From an uncultured Ruminococcus sp. (lineage in GTDB: Bacteria > Bacillota > Clostridia > Oscillospirales > Ruminococcaceae): a DNA stretch of 6,771 nt. Of the stretch, positions 5,161-6,771 are shown piece after piece. The stretch lies in NCBI GenBank assembly GCA_947174625.1, contig CAMWJT010000069.1:1-6771 (forward strand). The letters are read 5' to 3'. The notes under the pieces were generated by a model. The model was not told the DNA's origin. It made no database searches and was given only the letters and a program-made list of their open reading frames with translations. Each line of letters starts with the position of its first letter. The first letter of the stretch is position 1. A program made the translations under genes and the position numbers.

Positions 5161-6699
5161 TTATTCCCACTCAATCGTTGCCGGCGGTTTTGTCGTCACA
5201 TCATAGACAATACGATTGACACTCTTGACTTCGTTGACGATTCTGCTTGCAACGGTTTCCAGTACATCATAAGGAATCTTGGCAAAATCCGCCGTCATGA
5301 AGTCGCTTGTTGTCACGGCACGGAGCGCAACGGTATAATCATAAGTCCGACTGTCACCCATAACGCCGACAGAACGCATATTTGTGAGCACTGCAAAATA
5401 CTGATTGATTTCACGGTCAAGTCCATGTTCTGCGAGTTCCTGACGGAAAATGAAATCTGCATCCTGAAGAATCTCAATTTTTTCTTCCGTAATATCACCG
5501 ATAATCCGGATTGCCAGACCAGGACCAGGAAACGGCTGTCTCCATACGAGAACGGGAGATAATCCCAATTCTGTGCCGAGTTTCCGGACTTCGTCTTTAA
5601 AAAGCATTCTCAAAGGCTCTATAATCTCCTTGAAATCTACATAATCCGGCAATCCGCCGACATTGTGATGCGATTTGATCACAGCCGCATCTCCTAATCC
5701 GCTTTCGATCACATCCGGATAGATTGTCCCCTGCACGAGATAATCCACTGTGCCGATTTTTTTAGCTTCCTGTTCAAATACACGGATGAACTCTTCACCA
5801 ATGATCTTTCGTTTCTGTTCCGGTTCGGAGATGCCTTTTAATTTGGACAAAAATTGATCCTTGGCATTGACACGGATGAAATTCATCCCGGAATCTGCAA
5901 AAGCCTGTTCTACTTCATCGCCTTCATTCTTACGCATCAGACCATGATCTACAAAAATGCAGGTTAATTGACTGCCCACAGCTTTTGCAAGCAGAGCCGC
6001 TGCAACGGAACTGTCCACACCGCCGGAGAGTGCAAGCAGGACTTTACCGTTGCCGACTTTGGAACGGATTTCTTCGATTGCGGTTTTAGCATACCCTGCC
6101 ATTGTCCAGTCACCTACACAGCCACACACATTCTTGACAAAGCTGTCAATCATGCCTTGTCCTGCAAAAGTATGATTCACTTCCGGGTGAAACTGTACAG
6201 CATAGCATTTTTTCTCTGGATTTTCAAAAGCCGCTGCCGGACAGTCCGCAGTATGGGCAGTAATCCGGAATCCATCCGGAACTTTTGAAACATAATCTGT
6301 GTGGCTCATCCAGGAGGGAGCTGTTGCCGGAAGATCAATACCGCCGAATAAGATGCTGGAATGGTCGTAATGCGTATCTGTTTTGCCGTATTCCGAAGTT
6401 TCACAGGGAGAAACAGTACCGCCGAGCGTGTAAGCCATCAGCTGTGCGCCGTAGCAGATACCCAGAATCGGAATATCTAAATCAAAAATCTTTTCCGTAA
6501 TATGGGGAGATTTTTCATCATAGACACTGTTTGGTCCCCCTGTAAAGATAATCCCCTTGGGATTAAGAGCTTTCAGCTCTTCGATAGAAGTCTTGTAGCT
6601 TTTCACTTCGCAGTAAACACCGCATTCACGGACTCTGCGAGCGATCAGCTGATTATACTGACCGCCAAAATCAAGAACAATCACTAATTGATGTGCCAT
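5161..6699 (-). CDS. guaA: GMP synthase (glutamine-hydrolysing)
   Basis: GuaA converts XMP, ATP and glutamine to GMP in the cytoplasm, the last step of guanine nucleotide synthesis. The 512 residues match the normal full length. The N-terminal class I glutamine amidotransferase domain shows nucleophile Cys82 in GICYGAQ and His171/Glu173 in FHPEV. The ATP-pyrophosphatase domain has the P-loop LSGGVDSS (about 224-231). The C-terminal dimerisation domain contains RQPFPGPGLAIRI (about 387-399) and the conserved end TTKPPATIEWE. The start at 6699 is chosen because AAGGAG (6709-6714) lies 9 nt upstream and MAHQLVIVLDFGGQ is the usual beginning. The in-frame ATG at 6720 has no ribosome binding site. 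It is the first gene visible of a minus-strand unit with the acetyltransferase. All catalytic residues are present. Confidence 0.98.
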   Translation of the reverse strand: MAHQLVIVLDFGGQYNQLIARRVRECGVYCEVKSYKTSIEELKALNPKGIIFTGGPNSVYDEKSPHITEKIFDLDIPILGICYGAQLMAYTLGGTVSPCETSEYGKTDTHYDHSSILFGGIDLPATAPSWMSHTDYVSKVPDGFRITAHTADCPAAAFENPEKKCYAVQFHPEVNHTFAGQGMIDSFVKNVCGCVGDWTMAGYAKTAIEEIRSKVGNGKVLLALSGGVDSSVAAALLAKAVGSQLTCIFVDHGLMRKNEGDEVEQAFADSGMNFIRVNAKDQFLSKLKGISEPEQKRKIIGEEFIRVFEQEAKKIGTVDYLVQGTIYPDVIESGLGDAAVIKSHHNVGGLPDYVDFKEIIEPLRMLFKDEVRKLGTELGLSPVLVWRQPFPGPGLAIRIIGDITEEKIEILQDADFIFRQELAEHGLDREINQYFAVLTNMRSVGVMGDSRTYDYTVALRAVTTSDFMTADFAKIPYDVLETVASRIVNEVKSVNRIVYDVTTKPPATIEWE

Positions 6700-6708
6700 A
6701 AATTTTTT

Positions 6709-6714
6709 CTCCTT
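6709..6714 (-). promoter_or_regulatory. guaA ribosome binding site
   Basis: AAGGAG on the minus strand, 9 nt before the ATG at 6699, decides the guaA start over the upstream in-frame ATG at 6720. The remaining 51 nt to the window edge show no convincing promoter or riboswitch. Confidence 0.85.
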
Positions 6715-6771
6715 ATTCATTAGAATTGCTTAAAATTAGAAACAAAATGCATCTCATGCATGTTCCAATAA

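Noticed and set aside
5968..6687. Plus-strand open frames of 61-106 residues opposite guaA
   Set aside because: guaA is certain and complete on the minus strand; these are shadows.
6721..6771. Promoter or purine riboswitch upstream of guaA; ATGCAT-CTC-ATGCAT repeat at 6747-6761
   Set aside because: No aptamer or terminator structure fits in 51 nt, and no -35/-10 pair is convincing. ATGCAT is itself a palindrome, so the repeat alone is weak evidence; the regulatory region probably lies outside the window.
1..6771. CRISPR arrays, tRNA or rRNA genes, insertion sequences, phage attachment sites
   Set aside because: No regularly spaced repeats, cloverleaf-like sequence, transposase or flanking target duplications were seen on reading.

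Overview
This is a 6.8-kb piece of a low-to-moderate GC Gram-positive (Firmicutes) chromosome. The AGGAG-type ribosome binding sites, near-consensus sigma-A promoters, intrinsic terminators and the look of the proteins fit a gut clostridium of the Ruminococcus/Oscillospiraceae type. That placement is an inference, because no rRNA or other marker is present.

Left arm, plus strand (1-2122). A strong extended -10 promoter drives a 305-residue DHH/DHHA1 phosphoesterase (197-1114), which ends at a perfect 12-bp terminator hairpin. An AT-rich accessory stretch of three small unrecognised genes follows: 122 residues (1186-1554), 57 residues (1620-1793) and 90 residues (1850-2122). The first of these ends at a second, decayed copy of the same terminator, so the gene is bracketed by two terminator repeats. 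A sigma-A-like promoter sits just after the second copy.

Centre, minus strand (4530 down to 2135). A compact three-gene operon encodes a membrane-anchored alpha/beta hydrolase like platelet-activating-factor acetylhydrolase, a stand-alone LytTR DNA-binding regulator and a four-helix membrane protein of the DUF3021 type. The regulator and DUF3021 genes overlap by an ATGA. The promoter is visible, with an 8-bp inverted repeat over its -10 and a 20-bp-spaced direct repeat upstream that could be a LytTR site. This operon converges on the left-arm genes with only 12 bp between stop codons.

Right arm, minus strand (6699 down to 4545). guaA (GMP synthase) is followed one base later by a GNAT acetyltransferase gene, then a 168-nt tail and a perfect 12-bp terminator. 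The guaA promoter, and any purine riboswitch, would lie beyond the right edge.

guaA and the DHH protein are core nucleotide/phosphate metabolism. The most interesting parts are the hydrolase-LytTR-DUF3021 operon, which looks like a self-contained envelope-sensing and response module, and the terminator-bracketed small-gene cassette. Nothing here proves a new system.
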